Below, one piece after another: positions 26,447-35,606 of a stretch of 64,000 bases of DNA (positions within the stretch are counted from its first letter, which is position 1; each line of letters starts with the position of its first letter). The position numbers and the translations under genes were made by a program. Under the pieces are notes generated by a model. The model was given only the letters and a program-made list of their open reading frames with translations. It did no database searches and was not told the origin of the DNA. The stretch is taken from assembly GCF_052057775.1 (NCBI RefSeq), contig NZ_CP195121.1, forward strand, positions 186,001 to 250,000. The letters run 5' to 3'. The stretch is from Methanococcoides sp052057775. GTDB lineage: Archaea; Halobacteriota; Methanosarcinia; Methanosarcinales; Methanosarcinaceae.

Positions 26447-26977
26447 ATGTCCGACAAGGAATACAATAAGATACTCATAGCTACCGACGGGTCTGAGAAC
26501 GCAAAGAAAGCTGCAAGGTCGGGAGTGAAGATAGCAGCTTTGAGCGGTGCAAAGGTCATTGCACTTTATGTTGTTGAGATGGAGAGCGTAGGCATTACTC
26601 CGGAAACCGTCCACAGGGACTATCTGGCATCAATGAAAATGGCTGTCAGCGAGCATATGACCAGGGAACAATGGAGCGAATTTGCACGGCTCGCAGATGA
26701 TATGTGGAAATGCGAGAGGCACAGACATCTTGAAGAGAAGGGAAGTGATGTTACAGGGTATGTGAAGGACCTTTGTGAAAAGCTTGGGGCAGAAGTGGAG
26801 ATACGTATCGAAGAAGGACATCCTGCAAACGTTATCCTTGATGTTGCAGAGAAAGAGAACGTGGACCTTCTGGTGATAGGCACTCTTGGAAAGACCGCAG
26901 ACGGCAGGTTCAATCTCGGCAGTGTTGCTGAAAAAGTTATCAGGAACTCACCTGCAGAGCTTCTGGTCGTCAGGTAA
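26447..26977 (+). CDS. Universal stress protein (UspA family)
   Basis: The 176-residue protein is a single ATP-binding Usp domain: ILIATDGSENAKKA at the start, and the nucleotide loop G-x2-G-x9-G-S in GTLGKTADGRFNLGSVAEKV near the end, then ELLVVR. An insert of about 40 residues rich in charged side chains (about 65-105) separates the two halves. Start ATG 26447 has no ribosome site and lies about 23 bases after a TATA box, so the message is probably leaderless. Confidence 0.9.
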   Translation: MSDKEYNKILIATDGSENAKKAARSGVKIAALSGAKVIALYVVEMESVGITPETVHRDYLASMKMAVSEHMTREQWSEFARLADDMWKCERHRHLEEKGSDVTGYVKDLCEKLGAEVEIRIEEGHPANVILDVAEKENVDLLVIGTLGKTADGRFNLGSVAEKVIRNSPAELLVVR

Positions 26978-27039
26978 GATCCATTCAAAGAGATCCGAAA
27001 GACAAAGAGGAAAGAGAAATTGAAAGAGGGAAAGGAGAC

Positions 27040-28389
27040 TTAGCCCTCCATCTCTGCAAGACGGTCTGCGATCTCAAGTGCGATGCTTGCAACCTCTATT
27101 GCATCTCTTCCGAGGACACGGACCATTGGCTCTTTTCCCATGCCTCCTGCATCGGAGATTATGGCAGGGACCCTCCCATAGGAATCAATTGCATAGGTCA
27201 CACCCCAGTCCATGGTATGGGTGTGTTCCGGCTCTTCTGCACGGCTGAACGAGGACATCGTAAGACCCATGTCTTCACAGATGGCCAGCACGTTCTGGGA
27301 GTATTTTATGTTGACAGATGCACGGATGTCGGGATCGAACTCCATTGTGGCAAGTACGATCCTTGCAACGTGGCTGCTTGCGCCAAAGCCTACACAACCC
27401 ACTACCTTTGGCCTGCCCTGAAGCCTGACGATCCTGCCGTTCACAGCAGCAACATCGGATACCTTCCTTGCGTGTGGGAGGGCCATTGCTACATTACAGC
27501 CGACCTCCGCGACAAGCCTTCCGAAGTTGGGGTTGTTCTCAAGCATACTTACAGCTTCCTCGGTGTTGGCAAGCACTTCATCCTTTGTTGCCATCATCTG
27601 CATGTATCCCATCTGGTTCACAGGAGATACGCCTTTGCCGATGTCCCTGCTGAACAGAATCCCATATTCAACGAATTCCTTTGCATTGATGGCAGCATCC
27701 ACAATGGAATGGCCTCTTGCAAGATAAGCTGTGAGTGCTGATGAATAGGTGCATCCTGAACCGTGCGTGCCTCCTTCCAGGAGCCTTCCCGGAACCTCTG
27801 AAAAGAGATCGTTCTCAGATTCATATACCAGGTCCACACCATCGGAATGCCCGCCTGTGATAATCACGTTCTTTACGCCAAGTGCAGCAATTGCCCTGGC
27901 AGCTTCCTTTGCATCCTCAAGTGAATTTATGGTGACACCGGAAAGTACCTGTGCCTCACTGATGTTAGGAGTAGTGGCATAGCTTACAGGGAGAAGCTCT
28001 TCTTTCAGGATGGAAACAGCATCTTCTTTCAGGAGGTCGCCTCCGGCCTCTGCGGCCATTACAGGGTCCACTATGATATGAAGTCCGTATTCTTTCACGC
28101 TTTGTGCCACCTGCCTGACAATGTCGGCAGATGAAAGCATCCCGGACTTTGCCCATCTTATGTCCATATCGGTGCAGACAGCATCGATCTGGTCAGAGAC
28201 CACCGAAGGTGGCAGGTCGTATACACTCTTTACGCCGGTGGTGTTCTGTGAGGTTACAGAGGTTATGGCACATGTGCCGTGTACATATAATGAACCAAAG
28301 GTCTTGATGTCAGCCTCGATACCTGCCCCCCCGCCTGAATCGGATCCGGCGATAGTCAATACAACTGGTATTATGTCCATCTCGTCCAT
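27040..28389 (-). CDS. thiDN: Bifunctional HMP(-P) kinase and thiamine-phosphate synthase (ThiD-ThiN)
   Basis: The 449-residue protein fuses two thiamine enzymes. Residues about 5-260 are ThiD, with TIAGSDSGGGAGIEADIK, DPVMAAEAGGDLL and GSGCTYSSALTAYLARG; it phosphorylates hydroxymethylpyrimidine. Residues about 275-445 are ThiN, the archaeal thiamine-phosphate synthase, with NPNFGRLVAEVGCNVAMALPHA, GFGASSHVARIVL and DWGVTYAIDSYGR. ATG 28389 is chosen for the AAGG site before it; ATG 28410 and 28419 are in-frame alternatives. No TPP riboswitch fits in the short leader. Confidence 0.9.
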   Translation of the reverse strand: MDEMDIIPVVLTIAGSDSGGGAGIEADIKTFGSLYVHGTCAITSVTSQNTTGVKSVYDLPPSVVSDQIDAVCTDMDIRWAKSGMLSSADIVRQVAQSVKEYGLHIIVDPVMAAEAGGDLLKEDAVSILKEELLPVSYATTPNISEAQVLSGVTINSLEDAKEAARAIAALGVKNVIITGGHSDGVDLVYESENDLFSEVPGRLLEGGTHGSGCTYSSALTAYLARGHSIVDAAINAKEFVEYGILFSRDIGKGVSPVNQMGYMQMMATKDEVLANTEEAVSMLENNPNFGRLVAEVGCNVAMALPHARKVSDVAAVNGRIVRLQGRPKVVGCVGFGASSHVARIVLATMEFDPDIRASVNIKYSQNVLAICEDMGLTMSSFSRAEEPEHTHTMDWGVTYAIDSYGRVPAIISDAGGMGKEPMVRVLGRDAIEVASIALEIADRLAEMEG

Positions 28390-28511
28390 TTTACTGCCTT
28401 CTGTGATCATGAAACACAAGATTGGGCTTGTTGAATAAAAAACAAGTGGTTACATGAGGAATAATGGAACAAATTTTAAAGAGATGTGAATATATGGCCG
28501 GTCTTCGATAG

Positions 28512-28521
28512 GTTTATATAG
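28512..28521 (+). promoter_or_regulatory. TATA box of the LSm-eL37-purF cluster
   Basis: GTTTATATAG stands about 120 bases before the LSm ATG, which predicts a leader of about 90 bases. No other promoter-like site is evident before LSm. Confidence 0.5.
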
Positions 28522-28636
28522 AGTATTTGCAACAATGGAGAATCAAATCAGGAACTAAAGCAATAACTAAAAGCTTATTAAGTTCGGGACCAACATAGCT
28601 TATCTAAATCACATAATGCATTAGGGGCGATCAATA

Positions 28637-28855
28637 ATGGGAAACAGACCTCTGGATATATTGAACGATGCTTTGAACACATCCGTCATTGTCAGGTTAA
28701 AGGGCACAAGGGAATTTAGAGGCATCCTTCAGGGATATGACGTACACATGAACCTTGTACTTGAAGAAGCAGAAGAACTGAGCGAAGGCGAGGTCGTGCG
28801 CAAGATCGGTGGTGTTGTGATCAGAGGAGATAACGTAGTCTATGTGTCTCCGTAA
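28637..28855 (+). CDS. lsm: LSm (Sm-like archaeal RNA-binding) protein
   Basis: The 72-residue protein has the Sm1 motif (VIVRLKGTREFRGILQGYDVHMNLVLEEA) across about residues 17-45 and the Sm2 motif IRGDNVVYVSP at the end. It forms a heptameric ring that binds U-rich RNA. It is followed by the eL37 gene, an arrangement kept in many archaea. Confidence 0.95.
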   Translation: MGNRPLDILNDALNTSVIVRLKGTREFRGILQGYDVHMNLVLEEAEELSEGEVVRKIGGVVIRGDNVVYVSP

Positions 28856-28968
28856 CCTATAAGAATAATAGGTGCATCAGGGATAAACCTACCAATATAA
28901 TTACAGCTAACAACAGTTGAGATATACTGGACATATTACATTAAATATTTACAAAAGGTGATCAAGAG

Positions 28969-29139
28969 ATGTCAAAAGGTACTCCATCAATGGGTAAGAG
29001 ACAAAAACGCACACATGCAAAATGCAGACGCTGTGGAAGCGTTTCACTCAACATCCATACAAAACAGTGCACATCATGCGGTTTCGGAAGAACATCACGC
29101 ATGAGAAGCTACCAGTGGCAGAGAAAGTGCAAATACTAA
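28969..29139 (+). CDS. rpl37e: Ribosomal protein eL37
   Basis: This 56-residue frame starts MSKGTPSMGKRQKRTHAKCRRC. It has a C4 zinc finger (CRRC and CTSC) and the basic GFGRTSRMRSYQW tail of eL37 in the large ribosomal subunit. The ribosome site GGTGATC precedes the ATG. It lies between LSm and purF, 113 bases after the former and 29 before the latter. Confidence 0.95.
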   Translation: MSKGTPSMGKRQKRTHAKCRRCGSVSLNIHTKQCTSCGFGRTSRMRSYQWQRKCKY

Positions 29140-29168
29140 AAAGAGACTAATTTTCAATCGGAGTATAA

Positions 29169-30599
29169 ATGAAAGAAGAATGCGGCGTTGTTGGTGTGTT
29201 GATGCATGATGCGGATGCGCAGGATAAACCCGCTTCACTTCAAATATACTACTCCCTTTATGCATTACAGCACAGAGGGCAGGAATCTACCGGAATAACG
29301 GTCAGGACCGATAACACGGTCAAGTCCATCAAAGGAATGGGCCTTGTTCCGGAAGTCTATTCCAAAGATGATCTTCTGAAGCTCAAAGGTAACATTGGTG
29401 TTGGCCATGTTCGATATTCCACCACCGGAGATTCAAAGATCGAGAACTGTCAGCCTCTAATGGTCAATTACAAGAGTGGTAACGTTGCCATTGCACACAA
29501 CGGCAATCTTGTGAACGGGGCTGAACTTCGGGATGAACTTGAGTCCGAAGGGCGTATTTTTATAACTAATTCCGATACCGAGGTCATAGCGCATCTTCTC
29601 GTCAAAGAGTTGCTAAAACATGACCCGATCGAATCTATCAAAGCCGTTATGACAAGACTTAGGGGATCCTACTCACTTGCCCTTATGATCGATGACCGGC
29701 TTTTTGCTGCCAGGGACCCCCTTGGATTCAAGCCATTATGCATAGGCGAGATCAGCGGCGGATATGTGGTCGCATCAGAGAGTGTGGCAATTGATACCCT
29801 CAACGGTAAACTCATAAGGGATGTAAAACCCGGAGAGGTCATTGAGATCACAGACAAAGGATTTGAAAGTTACCAGATGTTCAACGAAAAGAACGCTGCA
29901 CACTGCGTTTTTGAATACATCTATTTTGCAAGGCCGGATTCCATTATTGATGGGCAGCTCGTTTACAAGGTCCGTGAAAGGATCGGCAGGGAGCTTGCAA
30001 AGGAGCATCCCGTGGAAGCTGACATCGTATCCCCTGTGCCCGACTCAGGCATCACATCAGCGATCGGGTATACAGAAGAGTCCGGCATCAACTACCAGGA
30101 AGGCCTGATGAAGAATCGTTACATAGGACGAACATTCATCATTCCGGGACAGGCAATGAGAGAAACTGCTGTACGCCTTAAGATGAACACGATCTCAGAG
30201 AACCTTAAGGATAAGAAGGTAATTCTCATTGACGACAGCATCGTACGCGGAACAACTTCCCGGCGTATTATCGAGATGGTACGCAAAGCAGGTGCAAAAG
30301 AGGTACACGCAAGGATCGGAAGTCCTGCGATCATTGCCCCATGCTACATGGGTATTGATATGGCCTCAAGGGAAGAGCTCATAGCTGCAAAACAATCAGT
30401 TGACAAGGTAAGAGAAGCAATTACTGCAGATTCACTCGGATACCTTAGTATAGACGGCCTTGTCAAAGCAATTGGTATTGACAGGAATGAGCTTTGTCTT
30501 GGATGTCTTAACGAGCTTTATCCTGTGGAGATCCCCGGCGAGATATGCCACCGCAAGCAGCTCAGCCTTGATGAGTTCGGGGAAGAGGATCAATCCTGA
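29169..30599 (+). CDS. purF: Amidophosphoribosyltransferase
   Basis: The 476-residue enzyme begins purine synthesis by making phosphoribosylamine from PRPP and glutamine. The glutaminase nucleophile is Cys5 (MKEECGVVG); removal of a four-residue propeptide is implied. YALQHRGQESTGI and the PRPP loop KKVILIDDSIVRGTTS are present. Four cysteine sites for an iron-sulphur cluster as in the Bacillus type are suggested by CVFEY and CLGCLNELY. The ribosome site CGGAG precedes the ATG. Its last ten bases overlap the convergent PAP2 gene. Confidence 0.95.
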   Translation: MKEECGVVGVLMHDADAQDKPASLQIYYSLYALQHRGQESTGITVRTDNTVKSIKGMGLVPEVYSKDDLLKLKGNIGVGHVRYSTTGDSKIENCQPLMVNYKSGNVAIAHNGNLVNGAELRDELESEGRIFITNSDTEVIAHLLVKELLKHDPIESIKAVMTRLRGSYSLALMIDDRLFAARDPLGFKPLCIGEISGGYVVASESVAIDTLNGKLIRDVKPGEVIEITDKGFESYQMFNEKNAAHCVFEYIYFARPDSIIDGQLVYKVRERIGRELAKEHPVEADIVSPVPDSGITSAIGYTEESGINYQEGLMKNRYIGRTFIIPGQAMRETAVRLKMNTISENLKDKKVILIDDSIVRGTTSRRIIEMVRKAGAKEVHARIGSPAIIAPCYMGIDMASREELIAAKQSVDKVREAITADSLGYLSIDGLVKAIGIDRNELCLGCLNELYPVEIPGEICHRKQLSLDEFGEEDQS

Positions 30600-31108
30600 T
30601 CCATTATTTTTTCAAGATATCCATCTAAAACAGGTATTATCCTGATCCATGCATATCCCATGATCATACCAATCAGAGCTCCTGCGATCACATCCGACGG
30701 ATAATGGACACCTGCAAACACACGACTTATAGCCATCAGCAAAGCACCTGTCCACAGAAAGGGACTGTATCTTCCTGCCTTTGAATGCAGGAACATTGCT
30801 GTCGCAAATGCCATTGCAGAGTGAGTACTTGGAAGAGAATAGCCTGTTGCTTCAACCACAAAGCGAATATCTTCAGGCCTGGGAACCATTAAGACCGATT
30901 TAAGAACGGTACATACCACCCATACAGAGATCCCGGTCATGCCATAATAGATCGCAGTCCTCCTTGAACTGTAAATGAAAAGACAGAGCCCTATCAATGC
31001 CCACAAAGGACCTTGCCCTATGACGGAAAGGAACACCATAAGAGGGTCCAATGCCGGAAAAGAGTTCAGCAGTTCAACTACCTGAAGCTCCAGGGATGAG
31101 AACGACAT
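30590..31108 (-). CDS. PAP2-family membrane phosphatase
   Basis: The 172-residue protein has four or five membrane segments and the three PAP2 motifs: K70-x6-R77-P78, P93-STH96, and S128-R129-x5-H135-x3-D139. Such enzymes remove phosphate from lipid phosphates or undecaprenyl-type diphosphates on the outer membrane face. ATG 31108 is chosen because upstream frame sequence (to 31261) runs into the divergent hydantoinase gene. The substrate is unknown. Confidence 0.85.
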   Translation of the reverse strand: MSFSSLELQVVELLNSFPALDPLMVFLSVIGQGPLWALIGLCLFIYSSRRTAIYYGMTGISVWVVCTVLKSVLMVPRPEDIRFVVEATGYSLPSTHSAMAFATAMFLHSKAGRYSPFLWTGALLMAISRVFAGVHYPSDVIAGALIGMIMGYAWIRIIPVLDGYLEKIMDQD

Positions 31109-31163
31109 AAATAATTGTAGGAACTGTATAGGATAAACATTTTTGCAACAGAGATTCCCCGAC

Positions 31164-34100
31164 ATGTCCGAAAATAACAAATGGCAGTTCTGGATCGACA
31201 GAGGAGGCACATTCACCGACGTTGTTGCCAGACAACCGGACGGAAGCATTGTAACGCACAAGCTGCTCTCAGAAGACCCTGAACACTACGATGACGCAGC
31301 AATACAGGGCATACGCCGGATACTTGGCATTCAAAATGACGATGAACTGCCCACGGAAAAGATCGAGTGCATTAAGATGGGGACAACTGTGGGAACCAAT
31401 GCCCTCCTGGAAAGGAAGGGTGAAAGGTCCGCACTTGTGATCACAAAAGGTTTCAGGGATGCCCTGCGGATCGGTTACCAGAACAGGCCGGAGATATTTT
31501 CACTGGACATCGAACTGCCCAGCGTCCTCTATGAGCAGGCCATCGAAGTGGAGGAGAGGGTCAGCTCCAAAGGCGAGGAACTGGTACCTGTTAACGAAGA
31601 AAAAGCAAGAAAGGAACTCGAAGACATCTATGCAAGCGGCATACGTTCACTTGCAGTTGTGCTTATGCACTCATACCGGTATCCTGAACACGAGCTTCTC
31701 ATTGAAAAAATAGCAAAGGAGATCGGTTTTGAACACATCTCCCTTTCCCATAAAGTGAGTCCCCTGATAAAGATCATAGGTCGTGGGGAGACCACCATGG
31801 TGGATACATATCTCTCACCGGTACTGCAGAGATATGTGAACAGGATACTTACTGTCCTGAATGCCAGTAGCAATGATACAAGATTATTGTTCATGCAGTC
31901 CAATGGAGGACTGACCGATGCGATGTCTTTCAGGGGAAAGGACAGCATTCTTTCAGGACCTGCAGGAGGCATCGTCGGGGCTGCAAGGGTCTCCGAAATG
32001 GCAGGGTTCGATAAAATAATCGGTTTCGACATGGGTGGAACATCCACAGATGTAGCACATTATGACGGGGAATACGAACGTTCCTTTGAGAACGAAGTTG
32101 CAGGGATACACCTCTGTTCACCCATGATGAACATCCACACCGTTGCAGCCGGCGGAGGGTCCATTTTGCACTTTGAGGAAGGAAGGTTCCAGGTGGGACC
32201 GGATTCCGCAGGTTCTGATCCCGGACCCTCATGTTACAGGAAAGGAGGACCCCTTACGGTCACAGACTGCAACGTAATGCTCTCAAAGATCATCCCCGAA
32301 TTCTTCCCGTCGGTCTTCGGGAAATCAGGGAAACTCCCACTGGATGCCGGTGTGGTTCGATCCGATTTTGCCTTGCTTGCAGAGAGAGTGTCTGAAGATA
32401 CAGGGAAAGACATAACTCCCGAGGAAGTTGCAGAAGGTTTCCTGACAGTTGCTGTCGAGAACATGGCAAATGCCATCAAGAGGATATCTATCCAGAGAGG
32501 TTATGACCTGAAGGATTACACACTGTGTTGTTTCGGAGGCGCAGGGGCACAGCATGCATGCCTTGTTGCAGATTCCCTTGGAATGTCACGGGTCTTCATT
32601 CACCCCTATGCAGGAGTGTTGTCCGCCTATGGAATGGGGCTGGCAGACCAGAGGATGATACTCGAAAGATCTGTGGAGCAGGAACTTACTGAGTACACGA
32701 TCAATAATATCCGAAAGCTGTTCGATGAGATGAAGACCGACGGGATCGCTGCTATGAAAGAAAAGGGGATCTCAAAAGACCTCGTTCTCGAACATAAGCT
32801 CCATGTGAGATACAGTGGCACGGACACTTCCCTTGAGATCGTTTTCGATAAAATGGAGCAGATCAGGGAAAACTTCCGGGAAGCTCACAGGAAGCAGTTC
32901 GGTTTTGTAATGGAAGACCGGGAACTTGTAGTATCCAGTATAACACTGGAACTCATAAAACTGAATGAGATCCCGGGAGAGATATTAGCTGACGGGACAG
33001 TAACAGAGGAATGCTGCTGTGAGACCACCGTTGAGATGTATACCTGCAAAAAATACCACCGAACACCTGTCTTCATTAGGAAATGCCTGAAACCGGGTCA
33101 TGTGGTGACAGGACCTGCACTTATAATTGAGAACACAACGACCATTGTTGTGGAACCATCGTGGAAAGCTGAGATCACACCTCTTGACCACATCGTCCTT
33201 ACACGCAGCGAACCCCGGGCAGAACGTGTTGCCATTGGAATAGATGCTGACCCGGTAATGCTCGAGGTGTTCAACAACCGCTTCATGTCTGTTGCCGAGC
33301 AGATGGGATACCGATTGCAGAACACTGCCCACTCTGTAAACATCAAGGAACGGCTGGACTTCTCATGTGCCATTTTCGACAATGAAGGCAACCTCATAGC
33401 CAACGCACCCCACATTCCGGTCCATCTTGGATCCATGGAGGAAGCTGTCAAGGCCACTATCCGGTCAGCTAAAGGTAGTATGAGATCAGGGGATGCCTGG
33501 ATGCTCAATTCCCCTTATGCAGGAGGTACGCATCTTCCCGACATCACAGTCATATCACCTGTCTTCTGCAAAAAAGAAGAAGTGCAGTTCTATGTGGCAT
33601 CCCGTGGTCACCATGCGGATATCGGTGGAGTTACACCCGGCTCCATGCCCCCAAAGAGCAAAACGATATATGAAGAAGGGATCCTGATCGAGAACTTCAA
33701 ACTGATGGACGGAGGCAAATTCCGGGAACATGAGGTTCTGGAACTTATGAGATCCGGCGATAAACCTGCACGCAATCCCGTGCAGAACATAGCAGACCTC
33801 AAGGCACAGGTGGCTGCCAATGAGAAAGGGATACAACAGCTTGAGAAGATGGTTGATAAATATTCACTTGAGACGGTCAGTTCATACATGCAGCACGTAC
33901 AGGACAACGCTGAGGAAGCTGTCAGGAGGGTAATCGGGGTGCTCCACGATGGAGCCTTCACATACACACTTGATGACGGCAGCCAGATATGTGTGACCAT
34001 TACCATCGACCATGAGAAACGCTCAGCTACCATCGATCTTACCGGCACCTCATCACAGCAGGAAAGCAATTTCAATGCACCTGCCTCAATTTGCAGGGCT

Positions 34101-34775
34101 GCTGTTCTCTATGTGTTCCGCACCCTGGTAAAAGAGAACATCCCGCTAAATGCAGGGTGCATGAGACCTCTTGCGATCATCATACCGCAAGGGTGCCTTT
34201 TGAACCCGTCATCTCCTGCTGCTGTGGTGGCAGGAAATGTCGAAACCTCGCAATACATTGTTGATTCCCTCTACGCTGCGCTTGGAGTAATGGCAGCATC
34301 CCAGGGTACAATGAACAATTTAACCTTCGGCAACCATGAATACCAGTATTATGAGACGATCTGTGGGGGGTCCGGTGCAGGAGACGGCTTTAACGGGACA
34401 GATGCCGTGCAGACCCACATGACCAATTCCCGGATAACCGACCCTGAGGTGCTGGAACTGCGATTTCCGGTGCTGCTTGAGGAATTCTCAATAAGGAAGG
34501 GAAGCGGAGGCGAGGGGCGATACACAGGCGGCAATGGTGTTGTACGCAGGGTACGGTTACTTGAAAAGATGAAGGCTGCCATCCTTTCCTCACACAGGAA
34601 ATATCCTCCTTTCGGAATGAACGGTGCAGAGAGTGGAAAATGTGGCAGGAACTTTGTGATAAGGAAAAATGGGAATACCGAAAATATCGAAGGAACCGCC
34701 GAGGTAGATATGGATGAAGGGGACGTCTTCGTGATAGAGACACCCGGAGGCGGAGGTTTCGGGAAATTGAGATGA
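31164..34775 (+). CDS. Fused 5-oxoprolinase / N-methylhydantoinase (HyuA-HyuB)
   Basis: The 1203-residue protein joins both subunits of the ATP-dependent hydantoinase/oxoprolinase family in one chain. The HyuA half (about 1-690) has FWIDRGGTFTDVVA, GTTVGTNALLERKG, the GFDMGGTSTDV phosphate loop and GGAGAQHAC. The HyuB half (about 700-1200) has VNIKERLDFSCAIFD, HVPVHLGSM-like HIPVHLGSMEEAV, SRGHHADIGG and a closing glycine-rich ETPGGGGFG. Fusion is the form of eukaryotic and some bacterial 5-oxoprolinases, which open 5-oxoproline to glutamate. The substrate here is not certain. ATG 31164 is used; TTG 31143 is weaker. Confidence 0.85.
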   Translation: MSENNKWQFWIDRGGTFTDVVARQPDGSIVTHKLLSEDPEHYDDAAIQGIRRILGIQNDDELPTEKIECIKMGTTVGTNALLERKGERSALVITKGFRDALRIGYQNRPEIFSLDIELPSVLYEQAIEVEERVSSKGEELVPVNEEKARKELEDIYASGIRSLAVVLMHSYRYPEHELLIEKIAKEIGFEHISLSHKVSPLIKIIGRGETTMVDTYLSPVLQRYVNRILTVLNASSNDTRLLFMQSNGGLTDAMSFRGKDSILSGPAGGIVGAARVSEMAGFDKIIGFDMGGTSTDVAHYDGEYERSFENEVAGIHLCSPMMNIHTVAAGGGSILHFEEGRFQVGPDSAGSDPGPSCYRKGGPLTVTDCNVMLSKIIPEFFPSVFGKSGKLPLDAGVVRSDFALLAERVSEDTGKDITPEEVAEGFLTVAVENMANAIKRISIQRGYDLKDYTLCCFGGAGAQHACLVADSLGMSRVFIHPYAGVLSAYGMGLADQRMILERSVEQELTEYTINNIRKLFDEMKTDGIAAMKEKGISKDLVLEHKLHVRYSGTDTSLEIVFDKMEQIRENFREAHRKQFGFVMEDRELVVSSITLELIKLNEIPGEILADGTVTEECCCETTVEMYTCKKYHRTPVFIRKCLKPGHVVTGPALIIENTTTIVVEPSWKAEITPLDHIVLTRSEPRAERVAIGIDADPVMLEVFNNRFMSVAEQMGYRLQNTAHSVNIKERLDFSCAIFDNEGNLIANAPHIPVHLGSMEEAVKATIRSAKGSMRSGDAWMLNSPYAGGTHLPDITVISPVFCKKEEVQFYVASRGHHADIGGVTPGSMPPKSKTIYEEGILIENFKLMDGGKFREHEVLELMRSGDKPARNPVQNIADLKAQVAANEKGIQQLEKMVDKYSLETVSSYMQHVQDNAEEAVRRVIGVLHDGAFTYTLDDGSQICVTITIDHEKRSATIDLTGTSSQQESNFNAPASICRAAVLYVFRTLVKENIPLNAGCMRPLAIIIPQGCLLNPSSPAAVVAGNVETSQYIVDSLYAALGVMAASQGTMNNLTFGNHEYQYYETICGGSGAGDGFNGTDAVQTHMTNSRITDPEVLELRFPVLLEEFSIRKGSGGEGRYTGGNGVVRRVRLLEKMKAAILSSHRKYPPFGMNGAESGKCGRNFVIRKNGNTENIEGTAEVDMDEGDVFVIETPGGGGFGKLR

Positions 34776-34800
34776 GACCACAACCAAGGGAAAAGTATCT

Positions 34801-35523
34801 TCAACGGAAAAGTTCCCTGAAATATCGTTCCCTTGCATTAAGGAAATCCTTTGTGATATTGTAGTGGTCGGTATCCTCATATTCGACCTCCTTTATGCGT
34901 TCGCCATCAAAATCGAGTATGCAGGAGTTAGGGTACCCCATTAATATGGGAGAATGTGTGGCAATTATGAACTGTGCCTTGCCGCTTGATTCCATATCAT
35001 GGATAATCTTCAGGAGGGACAGTTGCCTCAACGGAGAGAGGGCAGCCTCAGGTTCATCCAGCAGATACATCCCGTTCCCGAACCTGTTGTTAAAAAGGGA
35101 AAGGAACGATTCTCCGTGGGACTGCTCATGAAGGGACTTGCCACCATAGGCGTCATAAGCCCTGCCATCGATCTTCTGGAGCTCATCGATATGGGATGCA
35201 AAATCGTAGAAAGTTTCCGACCTCAGGAAAAAGCCCTCTGTTACCTTAGGCATCCATGAGAATCGGAGGTGTTCACCGAAAACCGAACCGGACCTTTGGA
35301 CATCATAAAGGTTATTTCGACTTCCCCCTGCAGTATTGAAACCTGCCTGATGAGCTATGGCCTCCAGCATTGTGGACTTGCCGGAACCGTTCTCGCCTAC
35401 AAAGAACGTCACATTGCCTGTCAGTTCGAGTTCCCGGAAGTTCCTGATAACAGGAATTGTGAAAGGATATGTGCTGTTATCGACTTCTATAGAATCCCTT
35501 AATGAAATTGTCCTTAAGAACAT
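34801..35523 (-). CDS. Stand-alone ABC/SMC-type AAA ATPase (COG3910-like)
   Basis: The 240-residue ATPase has Walker A GENGSGKST near residue 44, a signature SHGESFL, Walker B GMYLLDEPEAAL and the switch histidine in IIATHSPIL. It has no membrane part and no long coiled coil. Members are widespread small predicted ATPases with no agreed function. It is convergent with the hydantoinase gene and lies 82 bases downstream of dinB on the same strand. Confidence 0.8.
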   Translation of the reverse strand: MFLRTISLRDSIEVDNSTYPFTIPVIRNFRELELTGNVTFFVGENGSGKSTMLEAIAHQAGFNTAGGSRNNLYDVQRSGSVFGEHLRFSWMPKVTEGFFLRSETFYDFASHIDELQKIDGRAYDAYGGKSLHEQSHGESFLSLFNNRFGNGMYLLDEPEAALSPLRQLSLLKIIHDMESSGKAQFIIATHSPILMGYPNSCILDFDGERIKEVEYEDTDHYNITKDFLNARERYFRELFR

Positions 35524-35606
35524 AATAATTATCCCGAAACAAACTATTTTTAAATTGAACTATCATTGTCTTAAAGAAGCAAATACAGGATGACTGAAGA
35601 TCAAGA

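Noticed and set aside
28390..28500. TPP riboswitch upstream of thiDN
   Set aside because: The leader is short and AT-rich and I could not find the conserved core.
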